Source: Pseudomonas defluvii
GTDB lineage: Bacteria > Pseudomonadota > Gammaproteobacteria > Pseudomonadales > Pseudomonadaceae
NCBI RefSeq assembly: GCF_001695625.1
Contig: NZ_MBPN01000013.1
Coordinates: 1 to 64,000 of the forward strand
Reading direction: 5' to 3'
Length of the DNA stretch: 64,000 bases
Shown here: piece by piece, positions 50,349 through 59,766 of the stretch
Position numbering within the stretch: position 1 is the stretch's first letter
Layout: every line of letters begins with the position of its first letter
Notes under the pieces: model-generated
The model's database searches: none
What the model saw: only the letters and a program-made list of their open reading frames with translations
Told to the model about the DNA's origin: nothing
Position numbers and translations under genes: made by a program

Positions 50349-51797
50349 GTGACTCAGAAGCCCGACCAGTGTCTTGGTGAGTGGATTGATCGTGAAGCGC
50401 TTGCAGAAGCGATGATCCCGCTTATCGGTCAGCTCTACCGCAATAACAACGTGGTGAGCTCGATCTATGGCCGTAGCCTGATCAACCGTTCAGTGATTGC
50501 GATCCTCAAGGCCCACCGCTTTGCGCGTCATCGCCAGTCCGACGAATCCGAACTGTCTGTCCACGAGACATTCCCGCTGCTCAAGGCCATGAGCGAGCTG
50601 AAGCTGGGCGCCGCCTCGGTCGACCTGGGCAAGCTGGCTGTCAAGTTCAAGGAACAAGGCAACGGCCGTACCGCCGAGCAGTTCGTGCGCGAAGAAATGG
50701 CCGATGTGGTCGGCAAGCAGAACGCTTCGGCACGCAAGGGCACTGATGTGGTCCTGTACGGCTTCGGTCGTATCGGTCGCCTGCTGGCCCGCATCCTGAT
50801 CGAGAAGACCGGTGGTGGCGACGGCCTGCGCCTGCGCGCCATTGTCGTGCGTAAAGGTGCTACCAACGACCTGGTCAAGCGCGCCAGCCTGCTGCGCCGT
50901 GACTCGGTACATGGTCCATTCGATGGCACCATCACCATCGATGAAGAAAACAACACCATCACCGCCAACGGTAACCTGATCCAGGTGATCTACGCGAAGA
51001 GCCCAAGTGAAGTCGACTACACCCAGTACGGCATCAAGGACGCTCTGATCGTCGACAACACCGGTGTATGGCGTGATGCCGAGGGCCTGGGCCAGCACCT
51101 GGCCTGCCCGGGTGCTTCCCGTGTGATCCTCACCGCGCCTGGCAAAGGTGCCCTGAAGAACATCGTTCACGGTATCAACCACGGCGAAATCAGCCCTGAA
51201 GACAAGATCATCTCGGCGGCCTCCTGCACCACCAACGCCATCGTGCCGGTGCTCAAGGCTGTGAATGACAAGTTCGGCATCGTCAACGGCCACGTCGAAA
51301 CCGTTCACTCGTACACCAACGACCAGAACCTGATCGACAACTTCCACAAAGGCAGCCGCCGTGGTCGTAGCGCTCCGTTGAACATGGTGATCACCGAGAC
51401 CGGTGCTGCCACCGCTGCCGCCAAGGCACTGCCAGTGCTCAAGGGCAAGCTGACCGGCAACGCTATCCGCGTTCCGACGCCTAACGTCTCGATGGCTATC
51501 CTGAACCTGAACCTGGAGAAGGCGACTTCTCGCGAAGAGATCAACGAGTACCTGCGCCAGATGGCCATGCACTCGGACCTGCACAAGCAGATCGACTACG
51601 TGAGCTCCCAGGAAGTGGTTTCCACCGACTTCGTTGGTTCGCGCCACGCAGGCGTCGTCGATGCCGAAGCGACTATCTGCAACGATAACCGCGTTGTCCT
51701 GTACGTTTGGTACGACAACGAATTCGGTTACAGCTGCCAGGTCGTGCGTGTGATGGAAGACATGGCCGGGGTCAACCCGCCTGCATTCCCGCACTAA
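50349..51797 (+). CDS. gap: Glyceraldehyde-3-phosphate dehydrogenase, long type
   Basis: NAD(P)-dependent GAPDH of 482 residues, about 140 longer than the classic enzyme because of an N-terminal helical extension (EWIDREALAEAMIPLIGQLY, YGRSLINRSVIAILKAHRFAR). The catalytic part has the dinucleotide loop VLYGFGRIGRL near residue 125, the nucleophile Cys in SAASCTTNAI, and HVETVHSYTNDQ and WYDNEFGYS. Pseudomonas carries several GAPDH genes, and this long form is the one next to mfd. GTG 50349 is chosen because GGAAGG lies 6 bases before it; the in-frame ATG 50334 lies before that site. Confidence 0.95.
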   Translation: MTQKPDQCLGEWIDREALAEAMIPLIGQLYRNNNVVSSIYGRSLINRSVIAILKAHRFARHRQSDESELSVHETFPLLKAMSELKLGAASVDLGKLAVKFKEQGNGRTAEQFVREEMADVVGKQNASARKGTDVVLYGFGRIGRLLARILIEKTGGGDGLRLRAIVVRKGATNDLVKRASLLRRDSVHGPFDGTITIDEENNTITANGNLIQVIYAKSPSEVDYTQYGIKDALIVDNTGVWRDAEGLGQHLACPGASRVILTAPGKGALKNIVHGINHGEISPEDKIISAASCTTNAIVPVLKAVNDKFGIVNGHVETVHSYTNDQNLIDNFHKGSRRGRSAPLNMVITETGAATAAAKALPVLKGKLTGNAIRVPTPNVSMAILNLNLEKATSREEINEYLRQMAMHSDLHKQIDYVSSQEVVSTDFVGSRHAGVVDAEATICNDNRVVLYVWYDNEFGYSCQVVRVMEDMAGVNPPAFPH

Positions 51798-51818
51798 GCG
51801 GTCATCAGGTTGCACAAG

Positions 51819-51846
51819 ACGGGAACCCCAGGGTTCCCGTTTTTTG
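51819..51846 (+). terminator. Terminator of gap
   Basis: A perfect 10-bp stem ACGGGAACCC / GGGTTCCCGT (51819-51828, 51831-51840) with a 2-base centre, followed by TTTTTTG. Confidence 0.96.
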
Positions 51847-51868
51847 TGTCTGGGCTCAAGGAGGCGTA

Positions 51869-52879
51869 ATGGCGCGGTGGGCAGGTGGGGGGCTGGTGAT
51901 TCTGGCGTTGTGGCTGTGCGGTTGCGACCGTACGCCTTCGCTGGAGCGCATCAGTGGCCCGACCATGGGCAGTACCTACACGGTGCAGTATGTGCGTACG
52001 GCTCAGGGCCCGGCGCCGGAACAGGTCCGGTTTGCAGTGGAGGCGGTTCTCCAGCAGATCGACCATACGTTTTCTACCTACCGCAGCGACTCACTGATTG
52101 CGCAGTTCAACCGTTTGCCGGCCAACAGTTGTCAGGTCATGCCGGCAGACGTGCTGCAACTGGTGCAGTTGGGTGAGCAGTTGTCGCGGCAAAGCCAGGG
52201 CGCCTTTGACCTGACCGTTGAGCCATTGCTTGATGTGTGGGGCTTTGGCCCGCAGTCCCGGGGTGAACAGGTGCCCGGTGCGCAGGCGTTGGCTGCAGCC
52301 CGCGGGCGTGTTGGCCACGAACACCTGCAGATCGACGGGCTGCAGTTGTGCAAGGATGCCCCGCTGGAGCTGGGCTTCAACAGCATCGCTGCCGGCCATG
52401 CCGTCGATTTGCTGGTCGAGCGAATGCGTGCGCTGGGCGTGAGCAGCTACCTGGTTGAAGTGACAGGTGAACTCAAGGCGGTGGGGCGCAAGCCGGACGG
52501 CAATCCGTGGCGCATTGCGCTGGAATGGCCGCGTACCGATCAGCAGGTCGCTCAGCAAGTGCTGGCGCTTGAGGGTTACGGTGTTTCTACATCAGGAGAC
52601 TATCGCAATTTTTTCGAGCAGAATGGTCAGCGTTTTTCGCATGTCTTTGATGCGCGGCTTGGTGCACCGGTCAGCCATCGTCTGGCTTCGGTCACGGTGC
52701 TTGATCCCTCAACGCTGATGGCCGATGGCATGTCCACGGTGTTGCTGATCCTCGGCCCTGAACAGGGCTGGGCGTTTGCCTTGAAATACAATGTAGCAGC
52801 AGTTTTCGTGACCCGTGCCGATACAGGCTTCGTCTCCCATGCGACGCCTGCATTTGAGCGACTGATGCACGCGCAGTAA
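51869..52879 (+). CDS. apbE: ApbE-family FAD:protein FMN transferase (lipoprotein)
   Basis: A 336-residue periplasmic lipoprotein with lipobox LCGC (Cys 19). ApbE attaches FMN through a phosphoester to Thr residues in NqrB/NqrC, RnfG/RnfD and related proteins. Motifs: GPTMGSTYTVQY, ELGFNSIAAGHAVDLL, GVSTSGDYRNFF and the Mg-binding MADGMSTVL (Asp and Thr kept). The usual DPRTG loop reads DARLG. AAGGAGG precedes ATG 51869. In P. aeruginosa the nqr operon lies between this gene and gap; here only a terminator does, so the target protein must be encoded elsewhere. Confidence 0.92.
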   Translation: MARWAGGGLVILALWLCGCDRTPSLERISGPTMGSTYTVQYVRTAQGPAPEQVRFAVEAVLQQIDHTFSTYRSDSLIAQFNRLPANSCQVMPADVLQLVQLGEQLSRQSQGAFDLTVEPLLDVWGFGPQSRGEQVPGAQALAAARGRVGHEHLQIDGLQLCKDAPLELGFNSIAAGHAVDLLVERMRALGVSSYLVEVTGELKAVGRKPDGNPWRIALEWPRTDQQVAQQVLALEGYGVSTSGDYRNFFEQNGQRFSHVFDARLGAPVSHRLASVTVLDPSTLMADGMSTVLLILGPEQGWAFALKYNVAAVFVTRADTGFVSHATPAFERLMHAQ

Positions 52880-53059
52880 CAGACTGTTGCAGTGTGAGAT
52901 GTAGTGCAGAGAAAAATAGCCTACGACGCGACCAAGGGTTAATGTGCGCGGCGTTCACGCTTGATTAGACTGCACCCGAATATTTTCATGACGCTCTTGG
53001 CGGCATGATCTAGCCCCGATCGCCGGCGTGGCGAGCGGGCCTGTTCTGAAGGAGTACGC

Positions 53060-54454
53060 ATGGCTGTCTACAACTACGACGTAGTGGTGCTGGGGTCCGG
53101 CCCGGCAGGAGAAGGGGCGGCAATGAATGCCGCCAAAGCAGGGCGCAAGGTGGCGATGGTCGATAGCCGTCGCCAGGTCGGCGGCAACTGCACCCATCTG
53201 GGCACCATCCCGTCCAAGGCCCTGCGTCACTCGGTGCGCCAGATCATGCAGTTCAACACCAACCCGATGTTCCGGGCCATTGGTGAGCCGCGCTGGTTCT
53301 CGTTCCCGGACGTGCTCAAGAGCGCCGAGAAGGTAATCGCCAAGCAGGTGGCTTCTCGCACCGGCTACTACGCACGTAACCGCGTTGACGTGTTCTTCGG
53401 TACCGGCAGCTTCGCTGACGAACAGACCGTCGAAGTGGTCTGCGCCAACGGCGTGGTCGAGAAACTGGTAGCCAAGCACATCATCATCGCTACCGGCTCG
53501 CGTCCTTATCGCCCGGCCGATATCGATTTCCATCACCCGCGTATCTACGATAGCGACACCATCCTCAGCCTCGGCCATACGCCGCGCAAGCTGATCGTTT
53601 ACGGTGCCGGTGTCATTGGTTGCGAATACGCCTCGATCTTCAGTGGTCTGGGTGTACTGGTTGAACTGGTGGACAACCGTGGTCAGTTGCTCAGCTTCCT
53701 CGACTCGGAAATCTCCCAGGCGTTGAGCTACCACTTCAGCAACAACAACATCACCGTACGTCACAATGAAGACTACGAGCGTGTTGAAGGGCTGGATAAC
53801 GGCGTGATCCTGCACCTGAAGTCGGGCAAGAAGATCAAGGCGGACGCCTTGCTCTGGTGCAACGGCCGTACAGGCAACACCGACAAGCTTGGCCTGGAAA
53901 ACATCGGTATCAAGGTCAACAGCCGTGGCCAGATCGAAGTGGACGAGAACTACCGCACCTGTGTGCCGAACATCTACGGCGCGGGCGATGTGATCGGCTG
54001 GCCGAGCCTGGCCAGTGCTGCTCACGACCAGGGTCGTTCGGCAGCGGGCAGCATCGTTGATAACGGCAGCTGGCGCTTCGTCAACGACGTGCCGACCGGT
54101 ATCTACACCATTCCTGAGATCAGCTCGATCGGCAAGAACGAGCAGGAGCTGACCCAGGCCAAGGTGCCTTACGAAGTCGGCAAGGCGTTCTTCAAGAGTA
54201 TGGCGCGTGCGCAGATCGCCGGTGAGCCCCAGGGCATGCTGAAGATCCTGTTCCACCGCGAGACCCTGGAAATCCTCGGCGTACATTGCTTCGGTTATCA
54301 GGCGTCGGAGATCGTTCACATTGGCCAGGCCATCATGGACCAGCCGGGTGAGTGCAATACCCTGAAGTACTTCGTCAACACCACCTTCAACTACCCGACC
54401 ATGGCTGAAGCCTATCGGGTAGCGGCCTACGACGGCCTCAACCGGCTTTTTTGA
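53060..54454 (+). CDS. sthA: Soluble pyridine nucleotide transhydrogenase
   Basis: Cytoplasmic FAD protein (464 residues) that passes electrons between NADPH and NAD+, balancing the NADPH-rich metabolism of Pseudomonas. It has the FAD loop [17 protein letters not shown], the second nucleotide loop [14 protein letters not shown], and the C-terminal domain of the disulfide-reductase family. The region that normally holds the redox disulfide reads [13 protein letters not shown], with only one Cys, as expected for SthA. AAGGAG precedes ATG 53060. It is convergent with the phosphodiesterase gene across a GC hairpin. The 180 bases upstream show no clear operator. Confidence 0.96.
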   Translation: MAVYNYDVVVLGSGPAGEGAAMNAAKAGRKVAMVDSRRQVGGNCTHLGTIPSKALRHSVRQIMQFNTNPMFRAIGEPRWFSFPDVLKSAEKVIAKQVASRTGYYARNRVDVFFGTGSFADEQTVEVVCANGVVEKLVAKHIIIATGSRPYRPADIDFHHPRIYDSDTILSLGHTPRKLIVYGAGVIGCEYASIFSGLGVLVELVDNRGQLLSFLDSEISQALSYHFSNNNITVRHNEDYERVEGLDNGVILHLKSGKKIKADALLWCNGRTGNTDKLGLENIGIKVNSRGQIEVDENYRTCVPNIYGAGDVIGWPSLASAAHDQGRSAAGSIVDNGSWRFVNDVPTGIYTIPEISSIGKNEQELTQAKVPYEVGKAFFKSMARAQIAGEPQGMLKILFHRETLEILGVHCFGYQASEIVHIGQAIMDQPGECNTLKYFVNTTFNYPTMAEAYRVAAYDGLNRLF

Positions 54455-54458
54455 GCGG

Positions 54459-54489
54459 CTCCGGCCGGTGGCCTGAGCCGGCCGGGGAG
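54459..54489. terminator. GC hairpin between sthA and the phosphodiesterase gene
   Basis: CCGGCCGG (54461-54468) pairs with CCGGCCGG (54478-54485). No T-run on either strand, so it may act with Rho or as a 3'-end barrier. Confidence 0.45.
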
Positions 54490-54496
54490 ACCGATT

Positions 54497-55219
54497 TCAG
54501 CAATTCTCGAGGGTGGCAGTGGCCAAACCGGGAAAGTCTGTAATCAGGCTGTCTACGCCGAAGTCAGCGAGCCTGCGCATCAGCGCCGGTTCGTTGACTG
54601 TCCACACCGACACGTGCAAGCCCTGGCGCTGAGCTTTTGCCAGGCGTTCCGGGCTGCACAGTGTCCAGTTCAGCGCAAGCATCTCACAGCCATAGTTCTG
54701 GGCGACCTTCAGTGGGTCGAGCCAGGCGTATTCGGCTACCAGGCCGCGCGAGATATCCGGGGTCAGTTCCAGGGCGGCAGCGAGCACTTCCCGTGAGCTG
54801 GAGGTGATGGTGATCTTGTCGAGCAGGCCAAAGCGCAGTGCCATTTCGCGGATAGCCAGTACCGTGGTGGCGGCACGCATGCGTGAGGCGCTCTTGACCT
54901 CAAGTTGCCAGTGCTCGAAATCACACTTCTCGAACAACTCCTCAAGGCGCGGGATGGGGCACGGGTGCACCCAGCCCGGTCCACCCTTGCGTGCGTCATA
55001 GGTCACCAGATCACTGGCGTTGTGCTCAACCACCTTGCCGCGTCGACCCGTGGTGCGCTTGAGTGTCGGGTCGTGAATGACCATCAGTTCATTGTCGGCA
55101 GACAGGTGCAGGTCGAGTTCGCAACGCCGCACGCCATGGCTCAGGCACTGCTGGAAGCTGGTCAGGGTATTCTCGGGCGCTTCGCCCTTGGCGCCACGGT
55201 GGCCGTAGATCTGGGTCAC
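54497..55219 (-). CDS. Glycerophosphodiester phosphodiesterase (cytosolic UgpQ-like)
   Basis: Hydrolyses glycerophosphodiesters to glycerol-3-phosphate and an alcohol. The 240 residues form a GDPD TIM barrel with the catalytic HRG (GHRGAKGEAPENTL), the metal-binding ELDLHLSADNELMVIHDPTL and the C-terminal WTVNEP. There is no signal peptide, so it is the cytosolic type. GTG 55219 has AAGGA 6-7 bases upstream. The PilZ gene is 29 bases upstream on the same strand. Confidence 0.94.
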   Translation of the reverse strand: MTQIYGHRGAKGEAPENTLTSFQQCLSHGVRRCELDLHLSADNELMVIHDPTLKRTTGRRGKVVEHNASDLVTYDARKGGPGWVHPCPIPRLEELFEKCDFEHWQLEVKSASRMRAATTVLAIREMALRFGLLDKITITSSSREVLAAALELTPDISRGLVAEYAWLDPLKVAQNYGCEMLALNWTLCSPERLAKAQRQGLHVSVWTVNEPALMRRLADFGVDSLITDFPGLATATLENC

Positions 55220-55248
55220 GTTTGTTCCTTCAAGGTAAAGAGTGAAAC

Positions 55249-55836
55249 TCAGGTGGGCGTTGCGCTGTTCTGCTCCAGTGCCTGGCGCCGTTGTTGCGCC
55301 TGGCGTTGCAGGATGTAGCGCGCCAGTAGCTGGCGTTGTGCGTCGGTGATGTCGATGAACTCGGCGCCAATATCGAACAGCCCGTCAGGCTTGCTGTCGC
55401 AATGCGTGACCTTGGCGCGTAGCAGCAACCCCAGGGCTTGCGGCATCAACACCATTTTCACCGCGACGCGGCTGCCCACAGCCAGCGCCTGGCGCTGGCG
55501 GGCCTCGATGCCGCCTTCGGAGAGTTTTACGGCGTGCGGTTCGCCGATCTGCCCGAGCAGGCTCTGGGCGACTACCTGGCTGAGCAAGTCGATGCGTTTG
55601 TTCTGGGCTTTGAGAAAGGCTGCGAGGGTGCGGTCCTTTTCGCTGAGCTGGCGCAACAGGTGCTGTGACTCGAACTCGCTCAGGTGCAGTTCGCTGAGCA
55701 GGTTGAACAGTGGTGACGCATCTTGCAACAACTCTGTGCCAGACGCATCGGCAACGTTCAGTGGGCGAATTTCCAGTGCGATCCTATCCTCGATACGGTA
55801 GTATTCGCGGCGATCTTCTTCATCTAATGTCGACAT
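55249..55836 (-). CDS. PilZ-domain protein
   Basis: A 195-residue cytoplasmic protein. An N-terminal RREYYRIEDRIALEI gives the RxxxR part of the c-di-GMP-binding signature. A central helical region (LLSELHLSEFESQHLLRQLSEKDRTLAAFLKAQNKRID) is followed by a beta domain with VKLSEGGIEARQRQ, in which the usual D/N of (D/N)xSxxG is Lys, and DIGAEFIDITDAQRQLLARYI. Binding of c-di-GMP is plausible but the altered motif makes it uncertain. The target is unknown. It diverges from lolC, with 94 bases between the two starts. Confidence 0.82.
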   Translation of the reverse strand: MSTLDEEDRREYYRIEDRIALEIRPLNVADASGTELLQDASPLFNLLSELHLSEFESQHLLRQLSEKDRTLAAFLKAQNKRIDLLSQVVAQSLLGQIGEPHAVKLSEGGIEARQRQALAVGSRVAVKMVLMPQALGLLLRAKVTHCDSKPDGLFDIGAEFIDITDAQRQLLARYILQRQAQQRRQALEQNSATPT

Positions 55837-55930
55837 GGCGAACCCATGGTAGCGGCGGTGGTCTGAGTGTAAAGCTGCTGTCCAAGCCCCGCCACAAGGA
55901 CGTTCCTCTTTCATCCGAACAAGCCCCGAC

Positions 55931-57181
55931 ATGTTCAGACCTCTCTTCGTATTCATCGGTACGCGTTATACCCGTGCCAAGCGCCGCAACCACTTCGTCT
56001 CGTTCATTTCCCTGACCTCGATGATCGGCCTCGCCCTGGGCGTGGTGGTGATGATCGTGGTGCTTTCGGTCATGAATGGCTTCGATCATGAGATGCGTAC
56101 CCGCGTACTGGGCATGGTGCCCCATGCCACGCTTGAAACCGGCCAGCCCATCAATAACTGGCCTGCACTTGCCGATACAGTAAAGCAGAACCCGCAGGTG
56201 GTGGCGGTGGCACCGTTCACCCAGATGCAAGGATTGCTGACTCACGATGGCAAGGTGCAGAAAGTCTTGCTTAACGGTATTGACCCAGGTCAGGAGCGCA
56301 AGGTCTCGATCATCGATGACTTTATCCGCCAGGGCCGGCTTGATGACCTGGTGCCCGGCGAGTTCGGCATCATGATCGGCGACAAGGCGGCGACCAAGTT
56401 GGGCGTCGGCATTGGCGACAAGCTGACCTTCGTAGCACCTGAAGTGACCGTGACGCCTGCTGGCATGTTCCCGCGCATGAAGCGTTTCACCGTGGTCGGC
56501 ATCTTCCATGTTGGCGCTGGCGAGATCGACGGCTACCTCGGGTTGACCAACCTCTCCGACCTGTCGCGCTTGCACCGTTGGAAAGCCGACCAGGTGCAAG
56601 GCCTGCGCCTGAAGTTCGATGACCTGTTCCAGGCGCCGCGCACGGCCTGGAGCATCGCCCAGAAACTGGGTGACCAGGAGTTCTACGCCCGCGACTGGAC
56701 CCGCAGCCACGGCAACCTGTACCAGGCCATCCGCATGGAAAAAGCCATGATCGGCCTGTTGCTGCTGCTGATTGTCGCTGTCGCTGCGTTCAATATCATC
56801 TCCACGCTGGTGATGGTGGTGAACGACAAGAAGGGCGATATCGCCATTCTGCGCACCCTGGGGGCAACGCCGGGGCAGATCATGGCAATCTTCATGGTCC
56901 AGGGTACGGTCATTGGCGTGGTCGGTACGCTTATCGGTGCGGTGATCGGCATTGCCGCTGCCCTGAACGTCAGTGCTGCGATCGCCGGCCTTGAGTCGTT
57001 GATCGGCCACAAATTCCTCAATGCCGACGTCTATTTCATCGACTACCTGCCGTCCCAGGTGATGGCCGAGGATGTCTGGATGGTCTGTGGCGCGGCACTG
57101 GTCCTGAGTTTCCTCGCCACCCTGTATCCGGCCTGGCGTGCGGCACGCACCCAGCCAGCGGAGGCGCTACGTTATGAGTGA
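55931..57181 (+). CDS. lolC: Lipoprotein-releasing permease LolC
   Basis: Inner-membrane subunit of the LolCDE complex, which extracts outer-membrane lipoproteins and hands them to LolA. The 416 residues have TM1 at about 24-47 ([22 protein letters not shown]), a large periplasmic domain and three C-terminal helices ([20 protein letters not shown] and following), with the MacB/FtsX signature [15 protein letters not shown] and final [18 protein letters not shown]. The gene overlaps lolD by 8 bases. Assignment as C rather than E is by order. Confidence 0.93.
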   Translation: MFRPLFVFIGTRYTRAKRRNHFVSFISLTSMIGLALGVVVMIVVLSVMNGFDHEMRTRVLGMVPHATLETGQPINNWPALADTVKQNPQVVAVAPFTQMQGLLTHDGKVQKVLLNGIDPGQERKVSIIDDFIRQGRLDDLVPGEFGIMIGDKAATKLGVGIGDKLTFVAPEVTVTPAGMFPRMKRFTVVGIFHVGAGEIDGYLGLTNLSDLSRLHRWKADQVQGLRLKFDDLFQAPRTAWSIAQKLGDQEFYARDWTRSHGNLYQAIRMEKAMIGLLLLLIVAVAAFNIISTLVMVVNDKKGDIAILRTLGATPGQIMAIFMVQGTVIGVVGTLIGAVIGIAAALNVSAAIAGLESLIGHKFLNADVYFIDYLPSQVMAEDVWMVCGAALVLSFLATLYPAWRAARTQPAEALRYE

Positions 57182-57872
57182 GTTGGGCATGAGTAATAAA
57201 GCTGTGCTGAGTTGCCGCAACCTGGGCAAGTCCTATGAAGAGGGCCCGGAGTCGGTTCGGGTGCTCTCGGGCCTGCAGTTGGAACTGCACCCGGGTGAGC
57301 GGATTGCCATCGTCGGCAGTTCCGGCTCGGGCAAGAGTACCTTGCTCAACCTGCTGGGTGGCCTGGATACGCCTACCGAGGGCAGTGTCTGGCTGGCTGG
57401 TGAAGAGCTTTCGGCGCTGGGTGAGCGGGCCCGAGGCCTGTTGCGCAACCGTGCGCTGGGGTTTGTCTACCAGTTCCACCACCTGTTGCCAGAGTTCACC
57501 GCGCTGGAGAACGTCTGCATGCCGCTGCTGATTGGTCGTACCGCCATTCCTGAAGCGCGCGAGCGCGCTGAAGCGCTGCTCAAGCGGGTAGGGCTGGGGC
57601 ATCGTCTGAGCCACAAACCGTCTGAACTGTCTGGTGGTGAACGTCAGCGCGTGGCCATTGCGCGAGCGCTGGTCAATCGCCCTGGCCTGGTCATGCTTGA
57701 TGAGCCGACCGGCAACCTCGACCAGCATACCGCCCAAGGTATCCAGGAGCTGATGAAGGAGCTGAGCAGTTCGTCGCAGACCGCCTTTCTGGTGGTGACC
57801 CACGACCTCAGCCTGGCCCGGCAGATGGACCGCGTACTGCGCCTGGAAGAAGGGCGTCTGGTGCCGATCTGA
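57174..57872 (+). CDS. lolD: Lipoprotein-releasing ATPase LolD
   Basis: ATPase subunit of LolCDE, 232 residues. Walker A is GSSGSGKST, signature [15 protein letters not shown], Walker [13 protein letters not shown], and the Q-loop [11 protein letters not shown] contains the LolD-specific segment. ATG 57174 overlaps the lolC stop and has GGAGG about 10 bases upstream. A second ATG at 57189 (MSNKAVL) is a possible start. It is the middle gene of lolC-lolD-lolE. Confidence 0.95.
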   Translation: MSELGMSNKAVLSCRNLGKSYEEGPESVRVLSGLQLELHPGERIAIVGSSGSGKSTLLNLLGGLDTPTEGSVWLAGEELSALGERARGLLRNRALGFVYQFHHLLPEFTALENVCMPLLIGRTAIPEARERAEALLKRVGLGHRLSHKPSELSGGERQRVAIARALVNRPGLVMLDEPTGNLDQHTAQGIQELMKELSSSSQTAFLVVTHDLSLARQMDRVLRLEEGRLVPI

Positions 57873-57944
57873 TCTGGCCGTACAGGGTGCCGGTCGTGAA
57901 TGTCCGGCACCGTGTTCTTTCTCTTTTTCCGGGTGCTTCAGTTC

Positions 57945-59189
57945 ATGTTCAGACCCTTGTCTATTTTCATTGGCGCACGCTACACCCGCGCCAAGCGCCG
58001 TAACCACTTTATCTCGTTCATCTCCATGACCTCGATGATCGGCCTGGCCCTGGGCGTGCTGGCGATGATCGTGGTGCTGTCGGTCATGAACGGTTTTCAG
58101 CGTGAAATGAGCGCACGGATTCTCGGCATGGTGCCCCATGCTGCCCTGCTGGGCGTCAAGCCGGTGGATGACTGGCAAGCCGTGGCCGCTACTGCACTGA
58201 AGAACCCGCAGGTGATTGCCGCAGCACCGCTGACAGAGCTTGAAGGCATGCTGTCCTACAAGGGCATGATGCAGCCTATCCAGATCAGTGGTATCGACCC
58301 GGCTCAGGAAGCCAAGGTGTCGATCGTTGCCAGTCACATCGTTCAGGGCCGCCTGGATGACTTGAAACCGGATGAGTTCGGCGTGGTGATCGGTGAGATT
58401 ACAGCGCGGCGTTTCCATTTGAATGTCGGTGACAAGCTCACCTTGATCGTGCCGGAAGTCAGCACCGCGCCAGGCGGTATTACCCCGCGCATGCAGCGCC
58501 TGAACGTGGTGGGCGTGTTCAAAGTTGGTGCCGAGCTTGATGGCTCCATGGGCCTGATCCACATGGCCGATGCGGCGCAGATGCAACATTGGGCGCCGAA
58601 CCAGGTGCAGGGTGTACGAATCAAGGTGCAGGACCTGTACAGCGCACCTCAAGTGTCGGCAGCGATTGTCGGTCAGTTGGGTGACCAGTACCGCGCCGAT
58701 GACTGGACCCACACCCAGGGTAGCCTGTTCAGTGCCATGAAAATGGAAAAGACCATGATTGGCCTGCTGTTGATGATGATCATCGCGGTGGCGGCGTTCA
58801 ACATCATTGCCACCCTGATCATGGTCGTGAATGACAAGGGCGCGGATATCGCGATCCTGCGCACCATCGGCGCCACGCCCGCGCAGATCATGGGCACGTT
58901 CATGGTGCAGGGGACATTGATCGGTATCGTCGGCACGCTGATCGGGGGCGTGCTCGGGGTGATCGCCGCGATCAATGTCAGCCAACTGGTCGGTTGGCTC
59001 GAGCGTGTGAGCGGGCAGCATATCTTCACCTCCGACGTGTACTTCGTCAGTACCTTGCCGTCGGAACTGCAATGGGGCGATGTGGCGTTGATCTGCAGTG
59101 CAGGGCTGGTGATGAGCTTCCTGGCGACGCTGTATCCGGCGTGGCGTGCCTCGCAAGTAGAGCCAGCGTACGCCCTGCGTTACGAGTAA
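57945..59189 (+). CDS. lolE: Lipoprotein-releasing permease LolE
   Basis: Second permease subunit, 414 residues, a close paralogue of LolC along its whole length. It shows the same start MFRP, the same [14 protein letters not shown] helix, the same DIAILRTIGATPAQI signature and the ending YPAWRASQVEPAYALRYE. The pair clearly arose by duplication. ATG 57945 is chosen by alignment with LolC; an in-frame ATG at 57900 would add 15 residues. Its stop codon TAA forms the left edge of the 91-bp repeat array. Confidence 0.93.
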   Translation: MFRPLSIFIGARYTRAKRRNHFISFISMTSMIGLALGVLAMIVVLSVMNGFQREMSARILGMVPHAALLGVKPVDDWQAVAATALKNPQVIAAAPLTELEGMLSYKGMMQPIQISGIDPAQEAKVSIVASHIVQGRLDDLKPDEFGVVIGEITARRFHLNVGDKLTLIVPEVSTAPGGITPRMQRLNVVGVFKVGAELDGSMGLIHMADAAQMQHWAPNQVQGVRIKVQDLYSAPQVSAAIVGQLGDQYRADDWTHTQGSLFSAMKMEKTMIGLLLMMIIAVAAFNIIATLIMVVNDKGADIAILRTIGATPAQIMGTFMVQGTLIGIVGTLIGGVLGVIAAINVSQLVGWLERVSGQHIFTSDVYFVSTLPSELQWGDVALICSAGLVMSFLATLYPAWRASQVEPAYALRYE

Positions 59190-59756
59190 GCCCGGCTCCT
59201 GCAAGATGTGTTGGAGCAGGCTTGCCTGCGATGCAAGCACCGCGAACCTGCTGACACCACGCTGATGCTATCGCGGGCAAGCCCGGCTCCTACAAGATGC
59301 GTTGGAGCAGGCTTGCCTGCGATGCATGCACCGCGAACCTGCTGGCACTGCGCCGATGCCATCGCGGGCAAGCCCGGCTCCTACAGGATGCGTTGGAGCA
59401 GGCTTGCCTGCGATGCAAGCACCGCGAACCTGCTGACACCGCGCCGATGCTATCGCGGGCAAGCCCGGCTCCTACAGGATGCGTTGGAGCAGGTTTGCCT
59501 GCGATGCAAGCACCGCGAACCTGCTGACACCGCGCTGATGCCATCGCGGGCAAGCTCGGCTCCTACAAGATGCGTTGGAGCAGGCTTGCCTGCGATGCAA
59601 GCACCGCGAACTTGCTGACACCGCGCCGATGCCATCGCGGGCAAGCCCGGCTCCTGCAGGGTGTGTTGGAGCAGGTTTGCCTGCGATGCAAGCACCGCGA
59701 ACCTGCTGACACCGCGCTGATGCCATCGCGGGCAAGCCCGGCTCCTACAGGATGGG
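59190..59756. repeat. Tandem array of six exact-length 91-bp REP-pair units plus a partial seventh
   Basis: GCCCGGCTCCT starts at 59190, 59281, 59372, 59463, 59554 (one base changed), 59645 and 59736, always 91 bases apart. Each unit carries GTTGGAGCAGG-TTGCCTGCGATG and, at its end, GCCATCGCGGGCAAGCCCGG, which are imperfect reverse complements. A unit is thus a head-to-tail pair of REP palindromes with the linker AAGCACCGCGAAC. Copies differ at a few positions. The core resembles Pseudomonas REP sequences. Short open frames here are repeat artefacts. The array fills the space between convergent lolE and the sensor kinase. Confidence 0.93.
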
Positions 59757-59766
59757 CTGCAGCCCC

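Noticed and set aside
57036-59240. 734-codon open frame antisense to lolDE
   Set aside because: Low-complexity His/Gln/Arg-rich translation without motifs, against complete lolD and lolE on the plus strand.
59208-59735. Several short open frames with repeating Cys/Arg-rich peptides
   Set aside because: They are translations of the 91-bp repeat in shifting frames on both strands, with no ribosome-binding sites.
59190-59756. Regularly spaced repeats resembling a CRISPR array
   Set aside because: The whole 91-bp unit repeats without unique spacers, each unit has internal palindromes of REP type, and no cas genes are near.
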